Assembly: GCF_945859705.1 (NCBI RefSeq)
Contig: NC_079134.1
Coordinates: 9,899,545-9,963,544, forward strand
DNA: 64,000 nucleotides
From: Episyrphus balteatus
Lineage: Eukaryota; Arthropoda; Insecta; Diptera; Syrphidae
Direction: 5' to 3'
Shown here: piece by piece, positions 48,122-61,700 of the stretch
Layout: each line of letters begins with the position of its first letter
Position numbering within the stretch: the first letter of the stretch is position 1
Position numbers and translations under genes: made by a program
Notes under the pieces: generated by a model
The model's database searches: none
What the model saw: the letters and a program-made list of their open reading frames with translations, nothing else
What the model was told of the DNA's origin: nothing

Positions 48122-51100
48122 ATGGCATCGTATCAGTACTTTCAATGGTACTGGTCAGACTTTTGTCCCACAGGCATACAACCATTTGCTGCCGATTCAA
48201 ATGATCTTTTGCCATGTTTTCAAGAAATATGCCTACAAATACCAGTTTATACAATATTCGCAGCTGTATCTTCATACAATTTTGGCTGTTATAATCGTCC
48301 AGTTATTCGAAATCCAACACAAAAACGTTTAATCTATTTGCGTATAATTACAACATTGTTCCTAGCTGCTCTACCAGTTACAAAGATATTCTTCTTCCAT
48401 TCGGTTGGATTAGATATACATGCTGTGGATGTACTCGTTGTGAGTATAGAATTTGTTATGTGGATTTTACATTGTGGTAAGTTTTGTAACTCTTTTATGA
48501 AAAGGACAAATTAATCATTTTTTTAAAAACAATTTCTAGGATATCTTTTGTCATCGAGAAAGTTTGGAGAACTCAGTCATCGAGGATCATTAAGTCTGAT
48601 GGTTTTATGGTCTTCGGTGTTTGTTTTAGATGTTGTTTGGCTAAGATCAAGTCTGAGCAAATCTTTCTGGCCATGGAGCTTGGCTACTGTGCTAATGGAT
48701 ATAATGTATGGATTGACATTAATTCCAAAAGGATCTGCTGTGCCCTCATCGCAGAATATTGATCGAAATAATGTAATATTTCCTGATATCTATTTTGTAT
48801 AAGATTTTCTCTATGTAAACTTTTCACAGGAGCAACAAGCTCTTCTAACCAATCGATATGTGTACTTCCACTTCAATCTCAATGAATTATTACTTGGCCA
48901 TGCTCAAGACGAAGCATCATGCTTGTCAAAGTTTTTCTTTTACTGGGTAGAGCCATTGATTACAAAAGGAGTCGCAGGAAATCTAAAAAGAATAGAAGAT
49001 CTCTTTGATCTTCCAGATTGCTTGAATATTTCGAGAATAAGTGAGAAACTTCATATGCAAATATCTCGAACAAAATCAACATTCTGGGCGCTTCACAAAA
49101 CATTTGGTCGAGAATTCTATTTGATTGGAATATTAAGATTCATAGCAGACACATCAGGATTTGCTGGTCCACTGCTACTTGGCGGATTGTTAAGTCAGGC
49201 TGGCACTGATCTCACTGGAACAGATTCTGAACCTTATTGGTATGCATTAGGACTTTTTGGTTCTACTTTGTTGTGTGAGTTTTTTTCGGTTATTTAAAAA
49301 AATCATTAATTCAAGCACATTCCTTTTTAGCTGCTTTATGTTCGACTCATTTCAACTGGCGTATGTCAATAATTGGCATGAAAATGAGAATTGGAGTAGT
49401 TAGCGCTATTTATCGTAAAGCTTTGGAAGCTAGAGGACTTAAAAATTCACGCCCGGAAATATTGAATTTGATGTCAACGGATACTGATCGAATTGTTAAC
49501 TCTTGTGTGAGTTTTCATTCATTTTGGAGTATCCCATTTCAAGTGAGTTAAAGATAAGATGAAATTGAATATTGGAAATTATGTTGGTCATTGTTACAGC
49601 TTTTTACTACATTGTACCTGCTCTATACCCAACTTGGAGTTGCTTTTTTGGCTGGTGTAGCATTTGCAGCAATGTTAATTCCCATCAATCGATGGATAGC
49701 TCGAAGTATTGGAAGCATTTCCAAAGACTTGATGACAGCCAAAGATGCTCGTTTGGCAGCAACTAGTGAGACTATTGCTGGGGCTAAACAAGTCAAATTG
49801 CATGCATGGGAAGATGTTTTTATTCAAAAGATTAGAGGTAAAGTTTTTGCACTAAGTTCAAAGTGGTTTTCTATATTCTTTTGTGTTTTTGTCTCTTAAT
49901 AGATCTTCGTAAAGAAGAAATCAAATATCTTGGCAAGAGAAAGTATTTGGATGCGTTGTGTGTATATTTTTGGGCAACTACTCCAGTATTAATGTGCTTA
50001 CTCACATTTGGAATGTCGGCAATATTGGGAAATAAACTTACGGCTGCAACAACTTACACAAGTGTTGCTCTTTTAAACATGTTGATCGGACCTTTGAATG
50101 CATTCCCATGGGTCTTGAATGGATTGGTTGAAGCTTGGGTTTCTGTTAGGAGGTTGCAAGAGCTATTTGAGGTAAGTTAACTACTTGATGATACTAAAAT
50201 CTGATTTAAGCTGTTTTTTTTTTTTTTACTTGTAGCTTCCCAACTTGGACTTTTCATCATATTATCAACCCGTAATTAAAGGTTCTGCACCACAAAAAGT
50301 TGATGAAAAACCTACGGTTTTACAATTGAAAGATGCATCTTTTGAGCATGATCAAGGACGAAATGCACATGAGGATAGTTATACATTTCGACTTAAGAAG
50401 ATCAATCTTGATGTGAAAAGGGTATGAAATGATCTCGAAGATGAAAAAATTGACTAATCATAAAAATATTTCATAGGGTGATTTAATCTGTATCGAAGGA
50501 CCTTTGGGTGGTGGCAAGAGTACATTTGTTTCAGCGTTAGTAGCTGCTATCGATTGTGTTGAAGGATATGTATGTGTTCATGATTTAACTGCTGGTGAGT
50601 ATTTTTATTGTATTTAATTTTATTCACTGATCGATCCATGCTGTGTCAAATTAGAAAGCTGTTGCACTGTGCAGTCATTTGTCATAAGAGGTGACTTATG
50701 TCGAATTCCTTTCAATTGAAAAATCGAATTTTCGGCGATCTCGAAGCGAATTTTTTCTGAAAATCATGTTCCATAGAAAAAAAATTCGCCTCAAACGAAG
50801 CAGAATTCGATTTTTTTTTAATCCCTCTTTTTTGAGAGATTTACACGGATTTGCACACACACTTGGAACATTTGACATTTCTCAAACGTCAAGCTGAAAG
50901 TTTTCTTCGAGTTGTTTGTTTTTTTGAGAACACCAACTTCAAATAAAGAGTAAATTTTAATTGAATATCGTATTTTTATTGCGGAAAAATATGAAATCAA
51001 TAAAAAAAAACAATGTGCGATCAAAATATATTTTTTCCTGACATAGTTCTTGTGAAAAAGTCAAATTACTGTGACTTTTTTTCTCGTAATTGTCGTCAGA

Positions 51101-54100
51101 AAATTTTTTCTCTGTAAAACCACAGCATACGGCCAAAATAATAACCTTCTACTTCATCTGCACTCAGATCTTAATAATAACTGCAATTTCAATTTGATTC
51201 TGATTAAAATAAATCTATATTACCGAAGAAAATAAACAAAATTGTTGATCAAAGAAATCTCTGGTTTTATTTTGCAAAAATTGTTTTGGTTTCAGCTTGA
51301 CGTTCGTGTAAAAATTGTTGTCAAATGACACACATACAATCGCAAAAAGAATTCGGTCTGTTTTCATGTTCCTTTTTAACACCGAAAATTCGATTTTTTT
51401 GAGGCGATTCAAAAAATTGAAAGGAATTCGACATTAATAAGCGATACTTAAAAACTAAGGCCCTAATTTTGATATTTTGAATGTCAATTTCGAACCATAT
51501 TTTTTGTTTTACCGTTCGATCTTAATCGTTTAAAATTTTGGTATCGACTCAAATCAAGTTCTTATTTACAATAGCAATTATCTTTGTCGAAAGAAATACA
51601 CATGCTCAATTTAAAGCAACTTACGTTTTCGAATAATATGCCTTTAAATATTCATAAAAAAACGTGTTGTTTTCTTACTAGAATCACCATTTGAAACTTG
51701 ATTGGCTCAGAAAATCTAAAGATGTTTCGAAGACACAAAATCACAAAAAATTTGCAGCTTGAAGCACTTGGGTTTTGTCCTGTTATTTTTATGTGGGGTT
51801 GCAAAAGTCCACTGAATCTATTTCCAACTTTGTTTGGAACAAAAAAGTACAACTTTTTGGTATTATACAGGGTGATTCAGGAGCAATGCGCCAAAAACCT
51901 AGAGCGTGTAGGTTGGGTCGAAACAAGAAAAAAATCGTATGGGAGGAGGGTCTATTCCCCCTCGTTTAGCGGGGAGGGGCAATTTGGGCGTTTGTTATGA
52001 CGGATATGGTTCATTTGGCTGACAAATATTTAATTCAAAACTGAAACGAAAACATCCTTGCACTTTTGAAATGGTCCTCACTCAAAGTGACCAGTGCGCC
52101 GGGCCGCGCCGTCAGAAAATGATTCTGGGACCCTAAAACAACGGCTGATCGCGAAATTCTCAATTTATTTTCTTGTTTATATGTCTACACATAGCAAAGT
52201 AAAAGCTCACATTTCCATTCTATTTTGAGGCGGTGTTATAACATAGATGATAATAAATTAACGACTTGAAGTGCGAAATTGAATCTGGGGCTCAAGGGGT
52301 GTTACTGGGTGTTGGCGTAGCCTTAAGTCTGTAGACTTAAAGGCGTGGAGAGAATTGCAATTATTTAAGTGTGCGCACTCTCATATATTTTCATAATGAT
52401 CAAGAGCTCGACTAAAGTATCGGCCGAAAGGCAGTCTGTAATGTGCGGGGGCTCTTTCTCTGACGGTTTCAAAAACAGTTTTTTTTTTATGTAACGTTCT
52501 ACTAGGATTTATGGAAAAATTCAAATTTTAAACTTTTATTTTCCAGGATTTGGTTATGTACCCCAAACCCCTTGGTTACAAAGAGGTACCATACGAGACA
52601 ATATACTTTGGGGTGCAGTATTCGATGAACAACTTTATAAAAATGTCTTATTTGCTTGTGGTTTAAGTGAAGATCTCGAAGCCTTAGGAGGCGATCTAAT
52701 CGGAGTTGGTGAAAATGGAAGAACTTTATCAGGTGGTCAACGAGCAAGAGTTTCCTTAGCCAGAGCTGTTTATCAAGACAAGAAAAGTAAGCAAATTAAT
52801 ATAAGTTTCTCACACATACAAAGAGCGTATTCCAATTTCTTCTATTTCTAGTTTACCTTTTGGATGATGTTCTTTCATCTTTGGACGCTCATGTTGCCAA
52901 TCATGTTGTTAAATATTGTCTTTTGGGATTGTTAAAGGATAAAACACGAATTATCGTTACCAGCAATAAAACTTTGTTCTTCAATTCAAATCAAATTCTT
53001 CATGTGGACAACGGTGTTGTAACAAAGAGTGACTTTATGTCAGAAAGTATTGATCTCAGTCTCGAAGATGATGTTGAAGTTGAACCAATTACTCAAGCAA
53101 GAAGTCGAATGTCCAGTGTTGATTTGCTAAGTGATGAAAATGCTGATAGAAAAAGTCTAGATAGTGTTATGATGGAGGTTTGTTGGTCGATTTTTTTTAA
53201 AGATTTTAATTTGTAGTTCTTTCTTATCAGGAATCCCGAGAATATGGAAATCTTTCTTTAAATGTAATATCCTGCTATTGGAGAGCTGTTGCATGCCCAC
53301 TGGGTACAGCTGTACTCGTCTTTGTTGTTCTAATGCAACTTTCAAGAAATATCTCCGATGCCTGGTTGGCTCATTGGGTTACTGAAACAAATATCAAACC
53401 GAATAATGACACCAATTCAACTACGGACAGTGTCATTGGGAATGAAACACTTCCTGAGCATGATTTTAAATATTATTTGGGAATATTTGCTTCGTTAGCT
53501 TTAGCCAATTCCATGTTAACACTTATTCGAGCTTTTTTGTTCGCCTATGCTGGTATCAAGGCGGCAAAGATTATCCATGACAAACTTTTGAACAGAGTTC
53601 TCTTTGTAAGTTTTGGGAAGAATTTGTTTTCAAAACTGTATTCTTATGAATTTTTCAACTTGCAGACTAAATTTCAATTCTTTGACATAACCTCTGTGGG
53701 ACGAATTTTGAATAGATTCTCCTCAGATACTTATACTATCGATGACTCTCTTCCATTTATTTTAAATATTTTACTTGCCCAAGTGGTTGGACTCACAGGT
53801 AAGAAACTTTTTTTTTTTTATATAGATATTAAGTGTTCCATCCTTTCTTAGGAGCTCTTTGTATCAGTTTGTATGCCATGCCTTGGCTTGGTTTGATAGT
53901 TATTCCAATGATCCCGATTTACTTGAGTCTACAATATCGATATCGTTATGCTTCGAGAGATATTAAACGTCTATCGAGCAATGCTCTTTCTCCACTCTAC
54001 ACACATTTCACAGAGACCCTTGAAGGTATAACAACAATCCGAACAATGCGAGCTGGTCCAAGATTCCAACGTGATTTCCATGTGAAACTAGAAGAAAGCA

Positions 54101-55233
54101 TCAAAGCTCAACTGACATCTGCATCTGCTCAGCAATGGTTAGGTCTTCGTTTGCAAATGTTGGGTGCAATGTTGGTTGGTGGAGCAGGGATTCTAGCAGC
54201 TATGACATCAGCACACACAACCAACCCCGGAATGGTAGGGTTAGCCATTTCCTATGCTTTGTCAATTACTGGACTTTTGAGTGGAGTTTTAAATGCTCTC
54301 GCTGAAACTGAACAAGAAATGATTGCTGTGGAACGTGTAGATCAGTATTTGAAACTCGAAGAAGAACCCAATGCTGGTGGTAGTGCAGATCCACCATTTG
54401 GATGGCCAAGTCAGGGAGTTCTGGCGTTTAAACAAGTTCAATTGCGTTATCGTGAGCATCTAACTCCTGCATTAGTGAATTTAAGTTTCCAAACTGCAGC
54501 TTTCGAAAGGATTGCTATTGTTGGTCGAACAGGAGCTGGAAAGAGTTCAATTATTGCTGCTCTGTTGAGAGTAGCTCCATTAAATGCCGGAGAAATTTCT
54601 CTAGATTGTGTCAATTTAAAAACACTTCCACTGAAGAAGTTAAGAGATAGAATTGGTATTATTCCACAGGAACCATTTTTGTTTGAGGGCACAGTGAGGG
54701 AGAATTTGGATCCTAGAAGTAGATTCATTGATTCAGAGATTTGGAATGCAATAACAAACTGTCTGGCAACACCGTTGGTACAGTCATTGGGTGGATTACA
54801 GGGAAAATTGGAAAAAGGTGGAACTAACTTATCAGCTGGACAAAAACAACTACTTTGTTTAACGAGGGCTTTGCTTAAGAATGCTAAGGTTTGATTTATT
54901 TCTTATTTCAAAAGCTTCCCAATAATGATTTTTTTTTACTTTCAGGTTGTTTGTATTGATGAAGGTACATCAAATCTTGATTCTGATTCAGAAGCAGCCA
55001 TTCAAATAGCCCTAAGAAATTCCTTTAAAAGTTCGACAATAATATTCATTGCTCATCGTTTGAGTGGGCTTCAGAATATGGATCGTATTATTGTTCTGGA
55101 TCATGGTGAAATTGTCGAGCAGGGAATACCAAATGAATTGGCCCAAAATACAGAATCATTGTTCCACGGAATGTTGCAAGCGCAGAGAAATAAAGACTAT
55201 AATATCAATGAAGGAGTAATTGTTGAAACATAA
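48122..55233 (+). CDS. ABCC10-type multidrug-resistance-like ABC transporter, 1484 residues
   Basis: Fourteen exons: 48122-48476, 48540-48772, 48830-49274, 49331-49542, 49600-49837, 49903-50171, 50236-50421, 50477-50594, 52547-52786, 52852-53177, 53231-53605, 53666-53798, 53852-54888 and 54946-55233. All are GT-AG and the frame closes. It is a full-length ABCC exporter: an N-terminal membrane region, TMD1, NBD1, TMD2, NBD2. NBD1 has Walker A GPLGGGKS (654-661), signature LSGGQ (746-750) and Walker B YLLDD, with Asp in place of the catalytic Glu as usual for ABCC NBD1; its switch His is replaced (VTSNK). NBD2 has GRTGAGKS (1268-1275), LSAGQ (1370-1374), CIDE with Glu1395 and His1426, so one site should hydrolyse ATP. 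Length fits ABCC10; CG7806 of Drosophila is the likely orthologue. Substrates are not deducible. It is convergent with the ALG5 gene. Confidence 0.95.
50699..51433. mobile_element. 735-bp MITE in intron 8 of the transporter gene, TTA duplication
   Basis: Ends TGTCGAATTCCTTTCAATT and AATTGAAAGGAATTCGACA, flanked by TTA at 50696-50698 and 51434-51436. Inner segments (ATTTTCGG, CGCCTCAAA) also pair. It accounts for over a third of the 1.95-kb intron. Non-coding. Confidence 0.85.
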
Positions 55234-55768
55234 ATACATAAGTAGCCTAATGACAATATATCAAGCAAGACTATTTATAAATTTTAATTTATTCATAACA
55301 AAAATGTATGAATGTTTTAAACCCTCCCTAAAAAACCTGACTCAAGAGCTAAGCTTAATAGTGGATATTTTTTATACACAAGTCGATGTGGAAAAAAGAA
55401 TAAGCTTCATCGATGAGACAACATACATGAAGTAATGGTTTTTTTTGTTATAATTTGTATTTAATAAAGTTGAAAATTTATTAAGTTAATATTATTTTAC
55501 ATATAATATAATTGTTTTTTATTTTTGTTTTTATTATTTTAAAAATTCAAAAAAATGCATACATAAATGTCTATATCATCTTATTTTAAAACTAAAATAC
55601 GATTTATTCTTAGGAAAAGTAACATTGTATAAAAATTATTCATTTTATACTGAATGTAGTGTGTCATTCCTTTTGAAAGAAAAAAGGAACACATTATGGA
55701 TGTGGAGAAATTATTTTTCAATTCGATTTCTTAAATCATTTGCATATTTGTTTTGTTGTTGTTTTGGT
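55234..55768. other. Shared 3' flank of the convergent transporter and ALG5 genes
   Basis: A plus-strand AATAAA at 55463-55468, about 230 bp after the transporter stop, is a good poly(A) signal. No further gene is seen. The two 3' ends probably lie within a few hundred bases of each other. Confidence 0.6.
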
Positions 55769-58700
55769 CTATGAAGAATGTGATTTTTCTTCTTGAATTT
55801 TCCATGCACCACATAGATATCGGAACCAAATTAAAAATAAATCTATACCCATTTGCAGCCATGACCAAAATGGTGATAGTTTTGAGCCTTCGATTTCAGT
55901 CCAGGTTACAGCAATTTCTCTAATTGGAATATTTAGTTTTTCAGCAAGATAAAGGAGTTCCACGTCAAAAGCCCTGGAAATAGAGATAAAAGTTGTTAAA
56001 AAAAATTTACCTATTTTAAGTATTCTAAATATAAAGAATTTTTAAGATGAGATATAAGCTAGTTTATTTTGAGATTTTTTATCAACAATTTTAACTTAAA
56101 TTTAAAAAAAAAAAAACAGAATGTTTGAAAAACTGATTTTACAAAAAAACCTTTATTTTCGCGAATTTTTTTTTAATATATTTACTTTGTCAAAGAAAAA
56201 CATTCCTTAGGCAATCTTTTAAGTAACGTCTCAAATACCACGTCTAACTTTTTCCAAAGCCATCGAAAAAAAAACAAACTTCGTATAATGTTAATTTGCT
56301 TGATCTTGTAATTCAAAGCATCTTTAAATTATTAGAGAACTACATATTTCTTTATAAAATAAAAAAAAAAAAATTTGATACTTAACCAATAAAATATAAA
56401 TAAAACTAGGCCTGGCAACCATGCAACGGAGGGTTTAATCCAAAAATTAACTTTTTAAAAAATTTACTTTTGATTTATTTTAAAACTGTATAATAGCTTC
56501 TGTATAACAAAAATTGAATTAATCGCTTGGGAAAAAGTCGGTAGTTAAAAATACGGTTCTATGGAAAATAACGTTAATGATTTAAAAAGAAAAATAACCT
56601 TTTGTAGATAGACTTTATCTAAAAACTCATAGTTGGATTTTATTTAACAAAATCGAAAAAAAAAAAAACATTTTTGAGATGTTTAAACTTTTCAAAAATT
56701 GGTGTATGGAATGTACCGTTATTTTTAGTTCTAAAAAAAAACAATTCCAAATGTTTTTTTTTTCTTGTCTTCGGTAAAATTTAATAATGCCTCATCTACA
56801 CGAGTGAAACTTGCCAGTATTGCCTTTTTTTTACCATTTTAAATTTCGTTGTTCCAAAACGATGTTTTAAAATATTAGAAAATAATAATAATTTTTAACT
56901 ATATGCGTAAGAGCTAAGGTCTTTTAAATGCAAATTGTATGAAACTTGTTAGAATAAATACTCCAGTCAAAGCGTCATTTGACCTTGCGATGAGAGGCAC
57001 TGTCTGTTTTTATTTCATGGATCGATGGGGGTATATTTAAAAGGCTTAAACCCAATTTCTCACCACCTGATCATTCTTTTTAGCGGAGTTATTCACAAAA
57101 ATGCATTTTTTGGGATATTTTACTTCTAAGCTAATATCTTTGCTCCAGATTATCGTAGACCAAAAACTAAACATACATTCTCTTCCTTATAATATTTTCT
57201 ATCGTTATATGTAATTTCATTGTATTTGAGTGAGTAAATATAAAATGGCAGCCATTTAAAGTCAAATTTCTGTTGTTAAAAAACACATTTTTGTCATTAT
57301 TTCGAAAAAAGCTTATATCATGATTGACATTTTTCTAACCTATTTTGTAGCCCTGTTCATGTCCTGCATTTTACAGAAAAAATGAGCTCTTTATCACCAA
57401 AGATGGCCGAGCTATTGATAAATGAACGCATGCAAAACCGGTGCGAAAACACCCAAAAATATCGTTTTTTGGGAATAACTCGACTTCAGATTGTCCCACG
57501 GCAAAAAATAAAGCAATGAATTGTTCGTTACAACATTTTCTATCAATTTAGTGCACAATCTTTTTGTTGAAACAAATAAAAAATAAGTAATATTAAGTCA
57601 AAGTCGTTTTTTTGTTTAGCAAACTCTTGCCTTATTATTTTGCAAACGGTGCGAGTATTGGCTAAGAAAATAAAATATTATTGTAGTCCTTTAAATTATC
57701 TACAATTCAAAAAAAAATTTAGCTTTCTACGACCCACGGGAGCCGAGCTATTATAATTTTAAGAAAGCATTAATCCGTACGAAAATTCAAAAAAATTTCC
57801 CTTGTTTATGATTCGAATACTAGTTCTCAGTGAGAGGGGTTGTTTTCATTGTTTCTTGTTATAAGAGAATTTGTCTTATGTTTTTTCGTTGGTCATTTGG
57901 ACCTTTTTTAAAAAATTAATTACTCGGCTCGTGTGGGTCGTAGAGAGTTAATTTTTTTTTTAAATTGTAGATAATTCAAAGGACTACAATAATATTTTAT
58001 TTTCTTAGCCAATACTCGCACCGTTTGCAAAATAATAAGGCAAGAGTTTGCTAAACAAAAAAACGACTTTGACTTAATATTACTTATTTTTTATTTGTTT
58101 CAACAAAAAGATTGTGCACTAAATTGATAGAAAATGTTGTAACGAACAATTCATTGCTTTATTTTTTGCCGTGGGACAATCTGAAGTCGAGTTATTCCCA
58201 AAAAACGATATTTTTGGGTGTTTTCGCACCGGTTTTGCATGCGTTCATTTATCAATAGCTCGGCCATCTTTGGTGATAAAGAGCTCATTTTTTCTGTAAA
58301 ATGCAGGACATGAACAGGGCTACAAAATAGGTTAGAAAAATGTCAATCATGATATAAGCTTTTTTCGAAATAATGACAAAAATGTGTTTTTTAACAACAG
58401 AAATTTGACTTTAAATGGCTGCCATTTTATATTTACTCACTCAAATACAATGAAATTACATATAACGATAGAAAATATTATAAGGAAGAGAATGTATGTT
58501 TAGTTTTTGGTCTACGATAATCTGGAGCAAAGATATTAGCTTAGAAGTAAAATATCCCAAAAAATGCATTTTTGTGAATAACTCCGCTAAAAAGAATGAT
58601 CAGGTGGTGAGAAATTGGGTTTAAGCCTTTTAAATATACCCCCATCGATCCATGAAATAAAAACAGACAGTGCCTCTCATCGCAAGGTGAGGCCCTTTTT

Positions 58701-61700
58701 TCCGACGCTTTGACTGGAGTAAAATAGAAAGATAGGAAAGAATTTTTGTTGGTACCATGAATTGAGAAATAAGATAATTATTATGTCATATAATTCCAGG
58801 GGTGGTGCCTAGATGAAACTGGTGACACATTAAAGAATGCTGCCTTAGGTGAGACTCAAACCCACACGACAAAGTTAGCAGTCAAGCACTGCATCCATTG
58901 CAACTTTGACACCCGCAATTTACGTATTATTTGTGCGCTATCGCTATTCTTTGCTATTTTTTTTTTTTTTGTTTCAAATTGTGTTTAGATGAAATAGATA
59001 GTTGCAAAATTCCACCGTAAAACCCGAGCTTTTGGGACATATCGTCATGAATGTAGAACTCATTAACCCTCTATTTTTTTCCTTTCAAATACCTATTCTA
59101 TTTAATTAAAGCAACCGAAAACGAGCAATACTTTTTCTGTTATAGGTAACCTTCCGACAAAGAAAATTCAAGTTTCTACAAGAAAATTGAACTCGGATTT
59201 CGTTCTAATTGGAATTTCCCTCGAACTCAATTTATTTTTTTTTTGTCTGCGGATGAAATAGAGCTTAATATTTAAATGATTTTACTTACCATCTTTCTAC
59301 ATGCAAACTCTTGAAAAGTTTCTTAGCTGCCGAACGGGTGAGTAATTTGAACCCGCATTGAGTATCTCGAATTGATTTAACAGCAAACAACCAAACCAAA
59401 AAATGGAATCCATGCATTAGGAATGTTCTGTAAATTGAAAAACAAAACGACAAATTACAAGTATTTTTATTTCTATTTCCAAAATATACCTAAAAAATGT
59501 CCTTGTGGCAATAGCTTCATCTTCCATATGTGCCCTTGACCCTACAATCACAGCATTTGCCGTCCAATCTGTTGTAATCGATTTTAAACTTTCTTCCAGT
59601 TTACCATAGTCTGAGAATTTTGTAGCACCATCAGCGTCAGCAAAGAGCAGTGATTTACCTCTGCTACTGAGCATTCCCTAGAATAGATAACAGATCATTG
59701 TTTTGTTTATTTAACTTCAGATTCTTTGATGTAGTCAGCTTAGAGCAAGCTGTATATTATAGTGAGAGGGTTCATCATGACTAGGTACATGTATTAGTAG
59801 TTAGTAGAACAAAAACAATAAAATACTTTCCACATGCACAATATATAATAAATATTAGCTTAAAATGATATAGGTAAATACTAATTAAATACTAATATAA
59901 ATAAAATTTTAAAAATCTAGTTAAAACATTAACTGACAATCACGTCTGTGGAACACTGGTTCGAAACAAAATTTTAATTTCATCTTGCTCATATTAAAGT
60001 CAATATAGTTTAAATTATAAAGTTTGCTCATTCGGTTAAGAATCTCATTTATACCATAGTTTGTTCTATGAAAGTCAATATGTAAGAGTTCAAATCTTCG
60101 TAGGTGATAAGTCAGGAGCGTCAATTTGGTCATTAATTAATTGATGAAAGAATATAATATCGTTATTAAGACGCCTTTGTAGCAAAGTTTGCATATTAAA
60201 AAGTTGAATTTGCTGGTCATATGTTGTAAGGATCTGTCCAAGGTAGACCCTTCAGACAAAGCGTATGAAATTATGTTAGATTGACTATACGTTTCTTATG
60301 GACCTCATAAAATAGACTCCATACTTTGGAAGCATACTCGAGATGGGGTCGAACAGATAGGCAGTTGTATAAAGAAAGTGTGATAAATGGATCGTCAAAC
60401 TCCTTTGTCCATTGTTTTACAATTTTGAACACTGAGCTCGCTTTGTTGTACTATGAAATTAATGTGTTCGGTGAATACTAAGTTTAAACTGAATTGGACA
60501 CCCAAGTCCTAAAAGGCTTGACCACACCGTAAGGATATGCGGTAGCGGTACGGGTAATTGTATGAAAAAAATTTGAAACTAGAACATTAATGATCAGGTT
60601 GGGAATTAATTTCATACAATTACCCGGACCGCTACCGCATACCTGGCCTAGCCTTAAAACTAAATACTCGGCAAAGCTTGTGTTGCGATATAATACAATA
60701 ATCGAAGGCATTTGGGACTCGTTTTCGAGAGAAGGTATATCTTTGGTATTTGACTGGCACTGGGTTGAGAGACAGACCGGTTTTCCAACACCAAACACTT
60801 AAATGGCGTTTAAAATTAAATTTTCACAAAAAAATTTGTCTGAGGATTACTACAACAAGCAGAATCAACGTCTTGCTATCGAAAGACATAAGTTTATCAA
60901 AGACAATTCGACGTGGTTAATGAATTAAATTTTTCGATTCACTTGAATCGAATAGCAGAATAGGACTGAAAAGTCATAAAAATGTGATAATCACATGTGA
61001 CTATCACCTTGCGCAGATCAATTTTGATTTTGTGACTGTCAACTATCAACATTCCACCTCAGTGTATTATAATTAACTTCACTTCCTTTTTCTAAAGCAT
61101 TTGAACATTTATGTAAAAAGGTAAGAAGATTAGTAAAAGTTGATTTTTTTCTCATAAAACCATGCTATTATTCACATGCTAGATTCTTGCTGAAAAATTC
61201 TAGAAATGACTAAATGATATCAAAGTGTGAAGGTATGTGTTGTAGATAGGTACTTACAATACGAACAGCTCCACCTTTGCCACGATTCTCAATTAACTCG
61301 AGAACTCTCAATTTCTCGGCAGTGTACTTTTTTGAATACTTCAATGCCAGTGACACAGTTCCATCACGGCTGCCATCACTAACAACAATCACTTCATAAG
61401 TGAATTCACTTGATTTGGAGCGATTCTCTAAATACTCCATACATTCGTCTAGCATTTTTGGCACTGAAATCAAAACAAACAACAACAAAATGTCAAGGAT
61501 TTTACTAGCAATTCAAATCAAATAAGGGTATTTTTTAGCTAACGTCTCTTCTCCTCTTCGTATGCGGGTATGACAACAGTCAGATCAACACTCGGCTCAT
61601 CGTCTATAGATGGAAAATCAACTTTTTTGATTACATTTGGATCAACAAAGTATTTTTCTTCTTTGTGCCGTTTAATAATAGGGAATGGAGTTGTTATGGA

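Noticed and set aside
51867..51990. CAGGGTGATTC sequence as a transposon end
   Set aside because: Such a start is common in insect repeats, but no matching second end was found in the window.
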